DNA from: Anabaena azotica FACHB-119
GTDB lineage: Bacteria; Cyanobacteriota; Cyanobacteriia; Cyanobacteriales; Nostocaceae
Reading direction: 5' to 3'
Assembly (NCBI RefSeq): GCF_014697625.1
Contig: NZ_JACJSG010000015.1
Coordinates: 95,514 to 159,513, forward strand
Length of the DNA: 64,000 nucleotides
Positions 26,206 through 35,828 of the stretch are shown piece after piece (positions within the stretch are counted from its first letter, which is position 1; each line of letters opens with the position of its first letter). Position numbers and translations under genes: made by a program. The notes beneath the pieces were generated by a model, which made no database searches, was not told where the DNA came from, and saw nothing but the letters and a program-made list of their open reading frames with translations.

Positions 26206-26385
26206 ATGGAACGTAAGAAAATTGTGGCAATTATTACAGGGGCTATTTCGATTCTTTTAGCGATCGCCTATCTCATAATTGTGCAAATATTAGACTACCG
26301 CGATATGCAGCCAGCACCCATCAGTCAAATATACCCAGTATCAACAATTGCTGCTTTTACCGACAAACCAAGTTTACTAAATTAA
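26206..26385 (+). CDS. Small single-span membrane protein, unknown function
   Basis: A 59-residue protein starting at ATG 26206 (MERKKIVAIITGAISILLA). The frame opens one codon earlier at GTG 26203, but ggaagg at 26192-26197 is well spaced for the ATG. A basic N-terminus is followed by one hydrophobic helix (IVAIITGAISILLAIAYLII) and a ~30-residue polar tail. It is convergent with the SNF2 gene. I do not recognise the family, but the ribosome site and the membrane-helix design suggest a real gene. Confidence 0.55.
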   Translation: MERKKIVAIITGAISILLAIAYLIIVQILDYRDMQPAPISQIYPVSTIAAFTDKPSLLN

Positions 26386-26390
26386 CAGTT

Positions 26391-26453
26391 CTCTGTGTCT
26401 CCTTGTCTCTGTGGTTAAAAAATTATCACCACAGAGGCACAGAGAACACAGAG
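26391..26453. terminator. Bidirectional inverted repeat between convergent genes
   Basis: Left arm ctctgtgtctccttgtctct followed by gtggtt, a short AT loop, then aaccac-type right arm accacagaggcacagagaac and acagag. The long imperfect stem lies between two convergent stop codons (26385 and 26459) and could end transcription from both sides. Confidence 0.65.
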
Positions 26454-26458
26454 ATAAA

Positions 26459-29400
26459 TTAATCTGTGTCTTCATCAATTACTGCACTACGGTCAAGTAT
26501 CAGTAAATTCCGCAATTGGTCTGTATCTAGTTCAGTTAACCAATCTTCACCCGCACCCACAACTTGTTCCGCTAATTGTTTTTTACTCTCAATCATGTCG
26601 TGAATTTTCTCTTCTAAAGTGCCATTGCAAACAAATTTATGCACTTGTACATTGCGTGTTTGACCAATCCGAAATACCCGGTCTGTAGCTTGATTTTCTA
26701 CAGCAGGATTCCACCATCTATCAAAGTGAAATACATGATTTGCCCTAGTTAAATTTAACCCCACACCGCCAGCTTTTAGAGAAAGAATCATAATTGGCGG
26801 CCCTTGGGGGTCATGTTGGAAACGGTCAATCATTTCCTCACGTTGCTTTTTACTGGTACTACCATATAGGAAGAATATTTCACGCCCTAGTTGTTTTTCT
26901 AAATGAGGTTTGAGTAACTTACCCCATTCGGCAAATTGGGTGAAAATTAAAGCCCTTCCCCCACCAGCAGCGCTGTAAGTATCGCCTTCTGCTAATACTT
27001 CTTCCAACATTTCTTCTAAACGTTGTAGTTTACCTGAACTGTATTTTTCCAATGTCGCTGCTTTCAAATATTGCGCTGGATGATTACAAATTTGTTTGAG
27101 TTTAATCAACAAGGCTAAAATCATCCCGCGACGTTGTAATCCTTCTGCTGATTCAATTTCTACTAACGATGTTTCTACAGTTTGCTGATAAAGTGCAGCT
27201 TGTTCCGCAGTCAAACCACAAAATACAGTCATTTCTTGCTTATCTGGCAAGTCTTGAATAATTTCCCGGTCTGTTTTTAGACGACGCAGAATAAATGGTT
27301 GCACCAAAGCCCGCAATTGATTTAAAGATGCTGCATCACCATACTTTTCAATTGGCATAGCAAAGCGTCTTTGAAAGAATTGTTTATTACCTAAATAACC
27401 TGGATTGAGAAAATCTAAAATTGACCAAAGTTCCTGTAGTCTATTTTCTACTGGTGTACCCGTCAAAGCAATGCGAAATGTGGTTTCTATTTGTCTAACT
27501 GCTTGTGATTGCTTGGCTTCGGCATTCTTCACATTTTGGGCTTCATCTAAGACAATTATCTGCCAAGAAACACCCTGTAATGATTTGATATCTCGATGAA
27601 TTAAGGCGTAACTTGTAATAACTAAATCGTGTTTTTTGACTGCTTCTTGAAAAGCTTTACCCTTGGGACGTTTATCACCATGATATTGGAGAACTTTCAG
27701 TGTAGGGGCAAATTTTTTCACTTCTCGTTCCCAGTTACCTAAAACAGAAGTAGGACAAACTAGTAAAGTGGGTTTTTCTAGTACATCCTGTTCTTTCAGG
27801 TGCAGTAAGAAAGCGATAAATTGAATTGTGTTATGGCAAATGATACTATTAGCAACAAAGTTGTGATGTTCGCTCACTTCAAAGTCATAAACCCAACCTT
27901 GATAATCAATTTCTTCGATTTTGGCAATCTTGCAGTAAAAAACTTCTTTTTCAAGTAAATGTTCTAACGATTTTTTGGTAAGGGTTAACTGTTCTACATC
28001 TAGTGGCAAAGCTATCGTCAAACCTAACCCCCCAGCCCCCTTCCCTTGTAGGGAAGGGGGAGAAATCAAAGCCTCTTGCATACAAGGAGATAGGTTTTGC
28101 AAATATTGGGAAAAGGCACTATCACTAGCCGGAATGCCTTCAACATTAGTGTTATTGAATTGCTGACAAATTTTTATTAACTTTTCCTGCTTTTGTGCAT
28201 TACCAAAACCAATTTCTTGTAAGAATCTCCTAGCAGAATTACCGCCAATAACACCGATATAATAAGTACGGAAAATTTGCTTACCATTGGTTGCTGATTT
28301 TTGCTTGGGTGAAATCCTCAACCAAATGCCGAAACGTCGCAGCAGTGTAGATAATTGCTCAATTAGTAAGGGTGAGGCTGTAGAAATCTCTATACTCCGC
28401 ATACTAAAAATTACGGCAGATTCAGCATCAAAATAGTTACGTAAAAAGCAGCGTATACTATCCACATCTGCCTGCATAATCAAGGAAGGAACAGATTTTT
28501 CTGCGGAAAGTTTGCCCCAAATGTAACCTTTAGCTTCCAAAAATTGCCGATAAGTTTGGCTATTAATTTGGAGATAGGGAACTCTGTTTGATGGGCTATA
28601 AATTTGCGGGTTGTTAATCTTGAGACTGTAGCGATCGCCTATACGTTGAAATGTCTCCCTAAGTTCTGCTAATAATTTAGTATCCTTTTGGGTAATTGTG
28701 ACAGTTCCTCTATCAAGTAGTTCATACCCTTCGGCAATTTGCCAAGCCAAAAATTTAATTAAATCAAGGTCTTCCTGTTGACCATGCCAAAGCATTTTCG
28801 CAGGTACACAAACGTAATCACCCACCTGTAAATTATTTGTCCAACCCTGATTTGTTAGTAGTTTGTGGCGATGGGTAATAGTTATACTGCTGCCATCTTG
28901 GAGAGTAATTCTTTTTAATGTTTCACTTACCTGCTGCCGATATAATCTTTTAATAGGAGCCTGGATAATTTTACCAGTCTCTTCATGTATAGAATTAACT
29001 AACAATTCCGCAGTCGGTTCTGTCCAAAATCCTTCACCATCAAATATGGCTGTACCTGCGTGATTTTTCCAAATAGTCTCGGCTGTCTGTAACAGTCCAT
29101 TAACATTCACCAATGTATCAGGTGCTACACATTTACCCAATCCCATATCGTCGGCGAGACAAGCACCTAAACCCCAACGTTCCAGAAAAGCCAACCAAGC
29201 TGCACCCCTTTCTTGATATGGGCGTAACTGTCCTTGAAAGTCTTTCGGCTTGGGTAATGGTGCGACTGCTTGATTATTTGTTAGCGCCCCAATTAATTCT
29301 TGTAATGCGCCGGAGGCTTCAAAACTAACGACTGGTAATTTCTCAATTACTTGAGTATCTCCGGTACTCAGACGTAAGGCATCTTCTAAAGATAAAGCCA

Positions 29401-31051
29401 TTTGGTCTTTACGGGCAGTAAAAAAGGCTTCGGCTGTCTTGATATCTTGGGGACGCAACTCTACCCACTCCCCGTTAATTTCTACCAATGGGCTTTTTAA
29501 AGCTACCAATCGATCAAATTCTGCCTTAGAAATAGTTTGCCCGCCTATGGCTAATTGCCATTGAAAATTTAGCAAACTTTGTAATCCCAAACGCCCTTGT
29601 TTTTTGTTTGGCGTTTCGGCGGAGATTTTCAAACCCAAACGATTTGCCCAGCCTTCACGGTTCGCCAAACTGGGTGGTAAAATCACACCTAAACCGCTAT
29701 CTTCAAATCGCCAAGCAACTGACTTGATAAATTCATAGGACTGCATGGGGTTGAGGTGGCAAAATTGCGGCGATTCTGTATCTAAAGTCGGTGCGATCGC
29801 CGGATATAATCGAGAAGCTAACCCCAAACCCCGCAAAAATGTTTCCTGGGGTTGTTCAATTGAGCGCTCTTGGTAAACTAATTGTTCAACAGGATGCTGC
29901 CAAATAGTCGCCGCATCCACCAAAAATTCTGGATCATCGGCTGCTTGCAAGAAATAAGCCAGCGTCCATTGGTTTTTTTCTGGTTCTGGTGCTTTTAACT
30001 CAAAACAAGTACGAAATTGATTTTTGCTAGCCAATTGATATTGTAGCGGCATCGTCCAAGCCTTCAGCGCCGCCTCTAACCGTTCCCAACCCACCGCATC
30101 CGCATTCACCGAATTAGACGCACCAGTTAAAGCTTGCAGCCACTGACGCACCGCAGGCGGTAAAGCAGCCAGCAACCGAGTTTCCACCACAGGCTGATTT
30201 CCCACCATCTCCCGCAGTTGAGTATCTATCACATCATTGAGAAACCCCAATATTAACTCCTGCGTCTGCACAGGAAAATCTATACATAAAGCAGATTTCC
30301 CACTTCCCACCACTTCTTCAATTTTGAATTTTGTAGCTTTAGCTTCCCGTAGGGTATTTTGAATTTTGAATTGATTTTGATAAGTCCGACAAACCAAAGG
30401 CATTTTCGCCGCAAACTTTTCTAAGCGGGTTCCATCTACAGCACTATCCAAAAGCACTTGCCATCTGCTATTAACAGAATTATTAGGCTGTCGCTGAATA
30501 TTGGGAATAAATTTAGACCGAGAAATTAAATCTAAACTCCAACGGGCAATTTGTGACCAAAAACGTAAGTCGCCACCTAAAAAAGCATTTTCTCCGGTAG
30601 TAATATTTAAAGGTAAAGAAGTGAGAAATTTAATCGCTGCACCAGGGGAAAGACAAAAACCTTCCACAAGCCAAGGGTGTAAATAAGTTTTTGAATCATT
30701 CTCAGATGCTAAAGCAGCAGAATGTACAGGAGAAATGACAACTGTTTCTTTTTTACCAGGTTGAGAAATTATTGTTGGCAGAGCAATTATCTGCGAGGAA
30801 ATTGGTAAATTTATTTTTGTCGCACTGGCTGCTTTAGATGTTCGCTTCTCTACTTGTTGCGGTAGTAAGTTAAAAATTGCCCCATGTTGAGACTGCAACC
30901 AATCACTTAACTCAGATGCCGACAGCGCCAAAGGATTCAGCAATACCTCCTCAAAATCAAACTCCACTTGTGGCGATCGCCAAGTCTCCCCCCAAACAAA
31001 TAAACAACTATCTTGCTCTTTTGATATCCAACTACCGTGTAAAATTGCCAT
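26459..31051 (-). CDS. SNF2/Swi2-family helicase (HepA-like) interrupted by an intein
   Basis: A 1530-residue precursor. After removal of residues 641-1074 the host protein is 1096 residues, normal for cyanobacterial SNF2 proteins. The N-terminal ~590 residues are a bacterial SNF2-associated domain. The helicase core starts at RPYQERGAAWLAFLERWGLG; Walker A is DDMGLGK|T, split by the intein; motif II is IIVLDEAQNVKN (DEAQ, around 1168). The second RecA domain contains LSLKAGGVGLNLTRANHVFH and the arginine finger motif NQATDRVFRIGQ. SNF2 proteins translocate on double-stranded DNA and remodel protein-DNA complexes, including RNA polymerase. Without splicing the ATPase could not form. A 36-bp-class repeat is embedded in the intein part. 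Confidence 0.93.
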   Translation of the reverse strand: MAILHGSWISKEQDSCLFVWGETWRSPQVEFDFEEVLLNPLALSASELSDWLQSQHGAIFNLLPQQVEKRTSKAASATKINLPISSQIIALPTIISQPGKKETVVISPVHSAALASENDSKTYLHPWLVEGFCLSPGAAIKFLTSLPLNITTGENAFLGGDLRFWSQIARWSLDLISRSKFIPNIQRQPNNSVNSRWQVLLDSAVDGTRLEKFAAKMPLVCRTYQNQFKIQNTLREAKATKFKIEEVVGSGKSALCIDFPVQTQELILGFLNDVIDTQLREMVGNQPVVETRLLAALPPAVRQWLQALTGASNSVNADAVGWERLEAALKAWTMPLQYQLASKNQFRTCFELKAPEPEKNQWTLAYFLQAADDPEFLVDAATIWQHPVEQLVYQERSIEQPQETFLRGLGLASRLYPAIAPTLDTESPQFCHLNPMQSYEFIKSVAWRFEDSGLGVILPPSLANREGWANRLGLKISAETPNKKQGRLGLQSLLNFQWQLAIGGQTISKAEFDRLVALKSPLVEINGEWVELRPQDIKTAEAFFTARKDQMALSLEDALRLSTGDTQVIEKLPVVSFEASGALQELIGALTNNQAVAPLPKPKDFQGQLRPYQERGAAWLAFLERWGLGACLADDMGLGKCVAPDTLVNVNGLLQTAETIWKNHAGTAIFDGEGFWTEPTAELLVNSIHEETGKIIQAPIKRLYRQQVSETLKRITLQDGSSITITHRHKLLTNQGWTNNLQVGDYVCVPAKMLWHGQQEDLDLIKFLAWQIAEGYELLDRGTVTITQKDTKLLAELRETFQRIGDRYSLKINNPQIYSPSNRVPYLQINSQTYRQFLEAKGYIWGKLSAEKSVPSLIMQADVDSIRCFLRNYFDAESAVIFSMRSIEISTASPLLIEQLSTLLRRFGIWLRISPKQKSATNGKQIFRTYYIGVIGGNSARRFLQEIGFGNAQKQEKLIKICQQFNNTNVEGIPASDSAFSQYLQNLSPCMQEALISPPSLQGKGAGGLGLTIALPLDVEQLTLTKKSLEHLLEKEVFYCKIAKIEEIDYQGWVYDFEVSEHHNFVANSIICHNTIQFIAFLLHLKEQDVLEKPTLLVCPTSVLGNWEREVKKFAPTLKVLQYHGDKRPKGKAFQEAVKKHDLVITSYALIHRDIKSLQGVSWQIIVLDEAQNVKNAEAKQSQAVRQIETTFRIALTGTPVENRLQELWSILDFLNPGYLGNKQFFQRRFAMPIEKYGDAASLNQLRALVQPFILRRLKTDREIIQDLPDKQEMTVFCGLTAEQAALYQQTVETSLVEIESAEGLQRRGMILALLIKLKQICNHPAQYLKAATLEKYSSGKLQRLEEMLEEVLAEGDTYSAAGGGRALIFTQFAEWGKLLKPHLEKQLGREIFFLYGSTSKKQREEMIDRFQHDPQGPPIMILSLKAGGVGLNLTRANHVFHFDRWWNPAVENQATDRVFRIGQTRNVQVHKFVCNGTLEEKIHDMIESKKQLAEQVVGAGEDWLTELDTDQLRNLLILDRSAVIDEDTD
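27830..29131 (-). other. Intein with LAGLIDADG endonuclease, inserted in Walker A of the SNF2 gene
   Basis: Residues C641-N1074 (434 aa). The first residue is Cys in block A CVAPDTLVNV. Block B is ITITHRHKLLT (T-x-x-H). Dodecapeptide-like blocks FLAWQIAEGYE (~765) and FLRNYFDAESAV (~870) mark a homing endonuclease of the LAGLIDADG type with acidic residues retained. Block F is VYDFEVSEHHNFVANSII and block G is CHN, followed by +1 Thr of the host motif. All class 1 splicing residues are present (Cys1, block B His, penultimate His, terminal Asn, +1 Thr), so the intein looks active. The insertion point, between GK and T, is a common intein site in ATPases. Confidence 0.93.
28021..28096. repeat. 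Interspersed repeat fragment inside intein coding sequence
   Basis: The minus-strand sequence reads gaggctttgatttctccccc, then ttccctacaagggaaggggg and ctggggggttaggtt. It matches 37318-37393 nearly base for base. It encodes intein residues ~986-1011 (EALISPPSLQGKGAGGLGL region) in frame, in the linker ahead of block F. The hairpin core is 28036-28060. Confidence 0.88.
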
Positions 31052-31287
31052 CTTTTAACTTCTCAAATTTTACTTAAATTAATAAATATTTATTTTTTGT
31101 ATTTATCCATATATTATTTAATAATAACTAATATAAAAATATCATTGCTAATTTACCCTCATTTACTGGCACAAAAAAATCTCGGCGTTTATCCTCTGCA
31201 TTCCTACCGGAACGCTACACGAACGGCGGTTAATGCTGATAATTTTTTACTAATATAATAATCGCTATAAATCAAAGAACATAAATA

Positions 31288-31845
31288 ATGAATCTTCCTC
31301 TATATAAAGCGCTAAAAAACGGTACAACTGTAGAATTAGATTATATAAAACCTCAAGAATATGAAGAAGTTAGGACACTGCTCAACTTTGTCATTGATGA
31401 AGGGAAAACTTATCCCCAAAAGCAACCACTATCACAGCCAGAATTTGCAGCTTACTGGTTGGGTAAAGATGCCTTTGTCGTCAGGGTATCTGGTGAGGAT
31501 GGCACATACAAGCCACAAACAATATTAGGGTCATTTTATATCAAGCCGAACTTTCCAGGGCGGTGCAGTCATATCTGCAACGCTGGTTTTATTGTACAAC
31601 CAGGACTGCGGGGACAGGGGATAGGTAGATTCATGGGAGAATCAATGCTGTTAATAGCAGCCCAGTTAGGCTACGAAGCAGTCATGTTTAATTTAGTATT
31701 TGAAACTAATATACCTTCAATCACTCTCTGGCAGTCCCTGGGTTTTGATATCATTGGCAACATTCCCAACGCAGCCAAGCTAGCCGATGGGCAGGTAGTA
31801 AAGGCGGTGATGATGTACAAGAGTTTAGGGAGTGGGGGGAGATGA
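31288..31845 (+). CDS. GNAT-family N-acetyltransferase
   Basis: A 185-residue acetyltransferase. The acetyl-CoA loop (motif A) is FIVQPGLRGQGIGRFMGESM, with the Q/RxxGxG/A pattern intact, followed by an amphipathic helix and by the motif B region ITLWQSLGFDIIGNIPNA. The substrate is unknown; the N-terminal acceptor part has no specific signature I know. It stands alone on the plus strand after the SNF2 gene, which is divergent, and is followed by STRR repeats then pnp. Confidence 0.88.
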   Translation: MNLPLYKALKNGTTVELDYIKPQEYEEVRTLLNFVIDEGKTYPQKQPLSQPEFAAYWLGKDAFVVRVSGEDGTYKPQTILGSFYIKPNFPGRCSHICNAGFIVQPGLRGQGIGRFMGESMLLIAAQLGYEAVMFNLVFETNIPSITLWQSLGFDIIGNIPNAAKLADGQVVKAVMMYKSLGSGGR

Positions 31846-32022
31846 GGGAGTGGGGGGAGCAGAGGAGCAGAGGAGCAGGGGAGCAGGGGAGCAGAGGAGC
31901 AACCCACCCCTAACCCCTCCCAGGAGGGGTTAGGAGCAGAGGAGCAGAGGAGCAAGGGAGCAAGGGAGAACAACTAACAACTGACAACTGATAACTGATA
32001 ACTGATAACTGATAACAAGCCA
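31846..32022. repeat. STRR tracts (gagcaga/gagcagg and gataact units)
   Basis: Tandem gagcagaggagcaggggagc units at 31855-31905, an accccctaacccctcc/ggaggggttagg palindrome around 31905-31933, more gagcaga/gagcaag units, then gataact repeats at 31985-32015. They lie between the GNAT gene and the pnp leader. Confidence 0.85.
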
Positions 32023-32090
32023 GTTACAGGGCATAAATGTTAGGATTGCCACAGAGAGAGAATAGCGTGCATAGAAGGAAAAAAAGTTGA

Positions 32091-34247
32091 ATGGCAGAAT
32101 TTGAGAAGTCAATATCCTTCGATGGAAGGGATATTCGACTGAAGGTAGGCCTACTAGCACCCCAAGCGGGTGGGTCGGTTTTGATAGAATCGGGGGATAC
32201 AGCTGTTCTAGTGACAGCTACGCGATCGCAAGCCAGAGAGGGCATTGACTTTCTTCCCCTGACAGTAGATTATGAAGAAAGATTGTATGCGGCGGGGAGA
32301 ATCCCTGGTGGGATTATGCGCCGAGAAGGTCGTCCGCCAGAAAAAGCCATTCTCACCAGTCGTTTGATAGACCGTCCCCTACGTCCCTTGTTCCCTTCAT
32401 GGTTGCGGGATGACTTGCAAATCGTCGCCTTTACTATGTCGATGGATGAGCAAGTACCACCGGACGTGTTAGCAGTAACAGGTGCGTCCATTGCCACTTT
32501 AATCGCTAAAATTCCCTTTAACGGGCCAATGGCAGCCGTGAGGGTAGGTTTAGTAGGCGATGATTTCATCATTAACCCCACCTACGCGGAAATCGAAGCT
32601 GGAGATTTGGATCTGGTGGTCGCAGGTTCACCCGACGGTGTAATCATGGTGGAAGCAGGGGCAAATCAATTACCAGAGCGAGATATTATTGAGGCGATTG
32701 ATTTCGGTTATGAAGCTGTGCGCGACTTAATCAAAGCGCAGCAAGACCTAGTAGCCGAACTTGGTCTGGAAATTGTGCAGGAAGCACCACCAGAAGTAGA
32801 CCAAACTCTGGAAAATTATATCCGCGATCGCGCCAGCGACGAAATTAAGAAAATTCTGGCTCAATTTGAACTTACCAAACCCGAACGCGATGCCGCGTTG
32901 GATGTTGTTAAAGAAAATATTGCCACAGCGATCGCCGAACTCCCAGAAGAAGACCCCATCAAGGTAGCTGCAACCGCAGACAGCAAAGCCCTGGGCAACA
33001 CTTTTAAAGATATTACAAAATACTTCATGCGCCGCCAAATCGTTGAAGATAACGTGCGCGTTGATGGTCGTAAACTTGATGAAGTGCGTCCAGTCTCCTG
33101 TCAAGTGGGCGTATTACCCAAGCGCGTCCACGGTAGCGGCTTATTTAACCGGGGACTAACTCAGGTATTATCAGCTTGTACCTTGGGTACTCCCGGCGAT
33201 GCCCAAAACCTCAACGATGACCTGCAAACAGACCAATCCAAACGCTACCTCCATCACTACAACTTCCCCCCCTTCTCCGTAGGCGAAACCAAGCCTTTAC
33301 GCGCCCCTGGTAGAAGGGAAGTTGGTCACGGTGCATTAGCAGAGAGAGCCATCATCCCTATACTCCCACCCAAAGAGCAGTTCCCCTACGTGATTCGCGT
33401 AGTTTCGGAAGTGCTTTCCTCCAACGGTTCCACCTCAATGGGTTCCGTATGCGGTTCCACCTTGGCATTAATGGATGCTGGTGTGCCAATTATTAAACCC
33501 GTCAGTGGTGCAGCGATGGGTTTGATTAAAGAAGGTGATGAAGTCCGAGTCTTGACAGACATTCAAGGCATTGAAGACTTCTTAGGGGACATGGACTTCA
33601 AAGTTGCGGGGACGGATACAGGCATTACCGCCTTGCAAATGGACATGAAAATCTCTGGTTTATCCTTGGAAGTGATAGCCCAAGCCATCCACCAAGCCAA
33701 GTCTGCCAGACTGCATATTTTGGAGAAAATGCTCCAAACTATCGACACGCCACGCACCGAAACTTCACCCTACGCGCCTCGCCTGTTGACTATCAAGATT
33801 GATCCAGACATGATTGGTTTAGTCATTGGGCCTGGTGGGAAGACAATTAAAGGTATCACCGAAGAAACTGGAGCCAAAGTTGATATTGAAGATGATGGCA
33901 CAGTTACCATTTCTGCGGTTGATGAAACCAAGGCGAAAAGAGCCAAGAATATTATTCAAGGCATGACCCGCAAGCTGAATGAAGGCGACGTTTACGCGGG
34001 ACGTGTGACACGGATTATACCTATAGGCGCTTTTGTGGAATTTCTTCCAGGCAAGGAAGGGATGATCCACATTTCCCAACTAGCTGATTATCGTGTCGGT
34101 AAAGTTGAGGATGAAGTTGCAGTTGGTGATGAAGTAATTGTCAAAGTTCGCGAAATTGACAATAAAGGACGAATTAACCTCACACGTCTGGGTATCCATC
34201 CAGATCAAGCAGCTGCGGCAAGAGAAGCTGCGGCGGTGAATCGTTAA
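32091..34247 (+). CDS. pnp: Polyribonucleotide nucleotidyltransferase (PNPase)
   Basis: A 718-residue phosphorolytic 3'-5' exoribonuclease. Two RNase PH domains occupy ~1-215 and ~310-545, joined by the all-helical domain. The first starts [20 protein letters not shown]; the second contains the catalytic-type segment [19 protein letters not shown] sequence and [23 protein letters not shown] domain follows (~555-615, with [15 protein letters not shown]) and an S1 domain ends the protein (~625-695, [21 protein letters not shown]). In cyanobacteria PNPase both degrades and tails RNA. The ATG at 32091 is preceded by aaggaaaaaaag. Strong hairpins follow the stop codon. Confidence 0.97.
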   Translation: MAEFEKSISFDGRDIRLKVGLLAPQAGGSVLIESGDTAVLVTATRSQAREGIDFLPLTVDYEERLYAAGRIPGGIMRREGRPPEKAILTSRLIDRPLRPLFPSWLRDDLQIVAFTMSMDEQVPPDVLAVTGASIATLIAKIPFNGPMAAVRVGLVGDDFIINPTYAEIEAGDLDLVVAGSPDGVIMVEAGANQLPERDIIEAIDFGYEAVRDLIKAQQDLVAELGLEIVQEAPPEVDQTLENYIRDRASDEIKKILAQFELTKPERDAALDVVKENIATAIAELPEEDPIKVAATADSKALGNTFKDITKYFMRRQIVEDNVRVDGRKLDEVRPVSCQVGVLPKRVHGSGLFNRGLTQVLSACTLGTPGDAQNLNDDLQTDQSKRYLHHYNFPPFSVGETKPLRAPGRREVGHGALAERAIIPILPPKEQFPYVIRVVSEVLSSNGSTSMGSVCGSTLALMDAGVPIIKPVSGAAMGLIKEGDEVRVLTDIQGIEDFLGDMDFKVAGTDTGITALQMDMKISGLSLEVIAQAIHQAKSARLHILEKMLQTIDTPRTETSPYAPRLLTIKIDPDMIGLVIGPGGKTIKGITEETGAKVDIEDDGTVTISAVDETKAKRAKNIIQGMTRKLNEGDVYAGRVTRIIPIGAFVEFLPGKEGMIHISQLADYRVGKVEDEVAVGDEVIVKVREIDNKGRINLTRLGIHPDQAAAAREAAAVNR

Positions 34248-34255
34248 ATCGATAG

Positions 34256-34306
34256 GGATTTTAGATAATATCTAAAATCCGCGATGCCTACTTTACGAGG
34301 CATCGC
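34256..34306 (+). terminator. Two adjacent hairpins after pnp
   Basis: First stem ggattttagat / atctaaaatcc (34256-34280), second stem gcgatgcct / aggcatcgc (34281-34306). No long T run follows, so termination may be imperfect or the stems may protect the mRNA 3' end. The remaining sequence to 34663 holds a HIP1 site (34361) and a worn aagtcct end near 34385, and nothing else I can name. Confidence 0.55.
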
Positions 34307-34663
34307 CGTAAAGTCTTTTACTAAATTGAATAAGTTTAATACTGAAAGTCAAAATAAATAGCGATCGCTATGCCACTTGTGTAAGTCCTGAAAGTTATTT
34401 AAGATTTTCCCTGTATAAATCGTTTCCTTAAGCATATAATCCTCTAAAGTAAGCTAATGTGCGTTCAAGTTGCATATTCTCTGGTTGATAATGTCATTTG
34501 TCCCTTGTCTTCTCTGACAAAGTTTTCAGCAGACGCTTCCTCCGCTCAGACTTTGCACCTTGCCAATACAAATGACGAATGACCAAGGACGACCTTCACA
34601 AGTGGTTAAGCAATTTAGGTGTGTTTTAGCTTATGACGAAAATCATCGATAAAGTCTACAGGC

Positions 34664-35497
34664 ATGAAAAAGTTTTTTGATTTTTGTTTTGAAGTCGAGT
34701 TTTACATCAAAATCGCTATTAGTTGCACAATTGTTCAGCAAATATTGTATTGGCTATTACACAGTATCAAACTCAACTTTATCACTCAGGTGCTATTATA
34801 TTGGCTGGTTGGTTCTGTCTCTTTTTATAGCGTTGGTCTTTTTATTGAAAAAATCCTTAAACAGAATGATACTTTAAGAGATAAATTGACTTCCAGAGTT
34901 AAGCAAGTAAAAAAACAACCATTTCCTCCCTTTACTGCAAAAGGTATAATTTTGGGAGAAATTAAGAGTTTCATAGCAGCATTTATTATTCTCTATTTAG
35001 CGCCAGAAGTGGTTAGAGGAAATGGCTTACTCTTAAACATTGGATGGTTTTTGATGAGAATAATTGCTGCTGATTTCTGTTTTTACATTTCCCATTGGTT
35101 ATTTCACAGAAAATTCTTGCAGAAAATTCATCTTCAACATCATGAGTTTGCCGACTCCTCCAGCTTTGTAGCTGGACATAAAAGTTTGACTGAATATATT
35201 ATTGTTACTGTTACAGACCTTTTACCTATATTTATCTTTGGGTATGATATTACCCAATTACTTGCCTGGACTATTATCGGCAATGCTTATAACCTAGAAG
35301 GACATAGTTCTTTATCAATCTTTTTTGTGCCATCAGATTTTCACGATCTTCACCATAGTTGTTTCAAAGGAAACTATGGGATTCAAGGATTTTGGGATAG
35401 AGTATTTAAAACGCTGAATCCTCCTACAAAAACAACTGGATTGATGTTTCCTGTCGCTTCTTTAGAAAAGATGACAATGAAATCTTCTAGTCATTGA
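34664..35497 (+). CDS. Fatty acid hydroxylase / sterol desaturase superfamily protein
   Basis: A 277-residue membrane di-iron oxygenase. Histidine boxes are HWLFH (HX3H), HLQHH (HX2HH), GHKS and HDLHH (HX2HH), in the order expected for the family. Four hydrophobic segments surround them (e.g. IAISCTIVQQILYWLLH; ITQVLLYWLVGSVSFYSVG). The likely reaction is O2-dependent hydroxylation or desaturation of a lipid or carotenoid. The substrate is unknown; in cyanobacteria the superfamily includes carotenoid hydroxylases/ketolases, but no carotenoid gene is adjacent. The ATG at 34664 gives a basic N-terminus before the first helix. Expressed alone. Confidence 0.85.
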   Translation: MKKFFDFCFEVEFYIKIAISCTIVQQILYWLLHSIKLNFITQVLLYWLVGSVSFYSVGLFIEKILKQNDTLRDKLTSRVKQVKKQPFPPFTAKGIILGEIKSFIAAFIILYLAPEVVRGNGLLLNIGWFLMRIIAADFCFYISHWLFHRKFLQKIHLQHHEFADSSSFVAGHKSLTEYIIVTVTDLLPIFIFGYDITQLLAWTIIGNAYNLEGHSSLSIFFVPSDFHDLHHSCFKGNYGIQGFWDRVFKTLNPPTKTTGLMFPVASLEKMTMKSSSH

Positions 35498-35568
35498 GCC
35501 TATTACTTAACCTCAGCACACATTGTTGCTGAGAAAGACAAGTGAACAAGGAACAGGTAGATAAACTA

Positions 35569-35694
35569 TCAAAAAACTTTAATTACGTCTGTTTTCTCTG
35601 TACCATATTTTTTACAATACTCCTGCAATATTTCAACTTCGTACTGACTAAAACCAACCGAGATCCGCTTAATAGTCCATTTATCTGTTGCCAT
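35569..35694 (-). CDS. 41-residue ribbon-helix-helix-like protein (CopG type)
   Basis: A short minus-strand ORF starting MATDKWTIKRISVGFSQYEV, then EILQEYCKKYGTEKTDVIKV and F. The RISVGFSQYEVEILQEYCKKYG pattern (beta strand, helix, Gly turn, then a T/S-x-x-x-V-I start of helix 2) is the signature of Arc/CopG repressors. aggtg lies six bases before the ATG. The second helix would be short, so it may be truncated or an antitoxin-like fragment. No toxin gene is adjacent; its neighbours are a fatty-acid hydroxylase and an acyltransferase. Likely DNA binding, inferred from the fold pattern only. Confidence 0.55.
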   Translation of the reverse strand: MATDKWTIKRISVGFSQYEVEILQEYCKKYGTEKTDVIKVF

Positions 35695-35828
35695 AAGTTG
35701 CACCTGAATGATATGTAACCAAAATTTAAAATGTAGTAAATTTTACGTCTAAGGTAAGATATGAATGATAAATTTAACAAGCTATTATATTTATTTAATA
35801 GTATTTTTATCTACTATATTAAAGATTT

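Noticed and set aside
35583..35780. 65-residue minus-strand ORF overlapping the CopG-like ORF
   Set aside because: The alternative frame (35569-35694) has a better ribosome site and a recognisable ribbon-helix-helix pattern; this one reads as random basic sequence.
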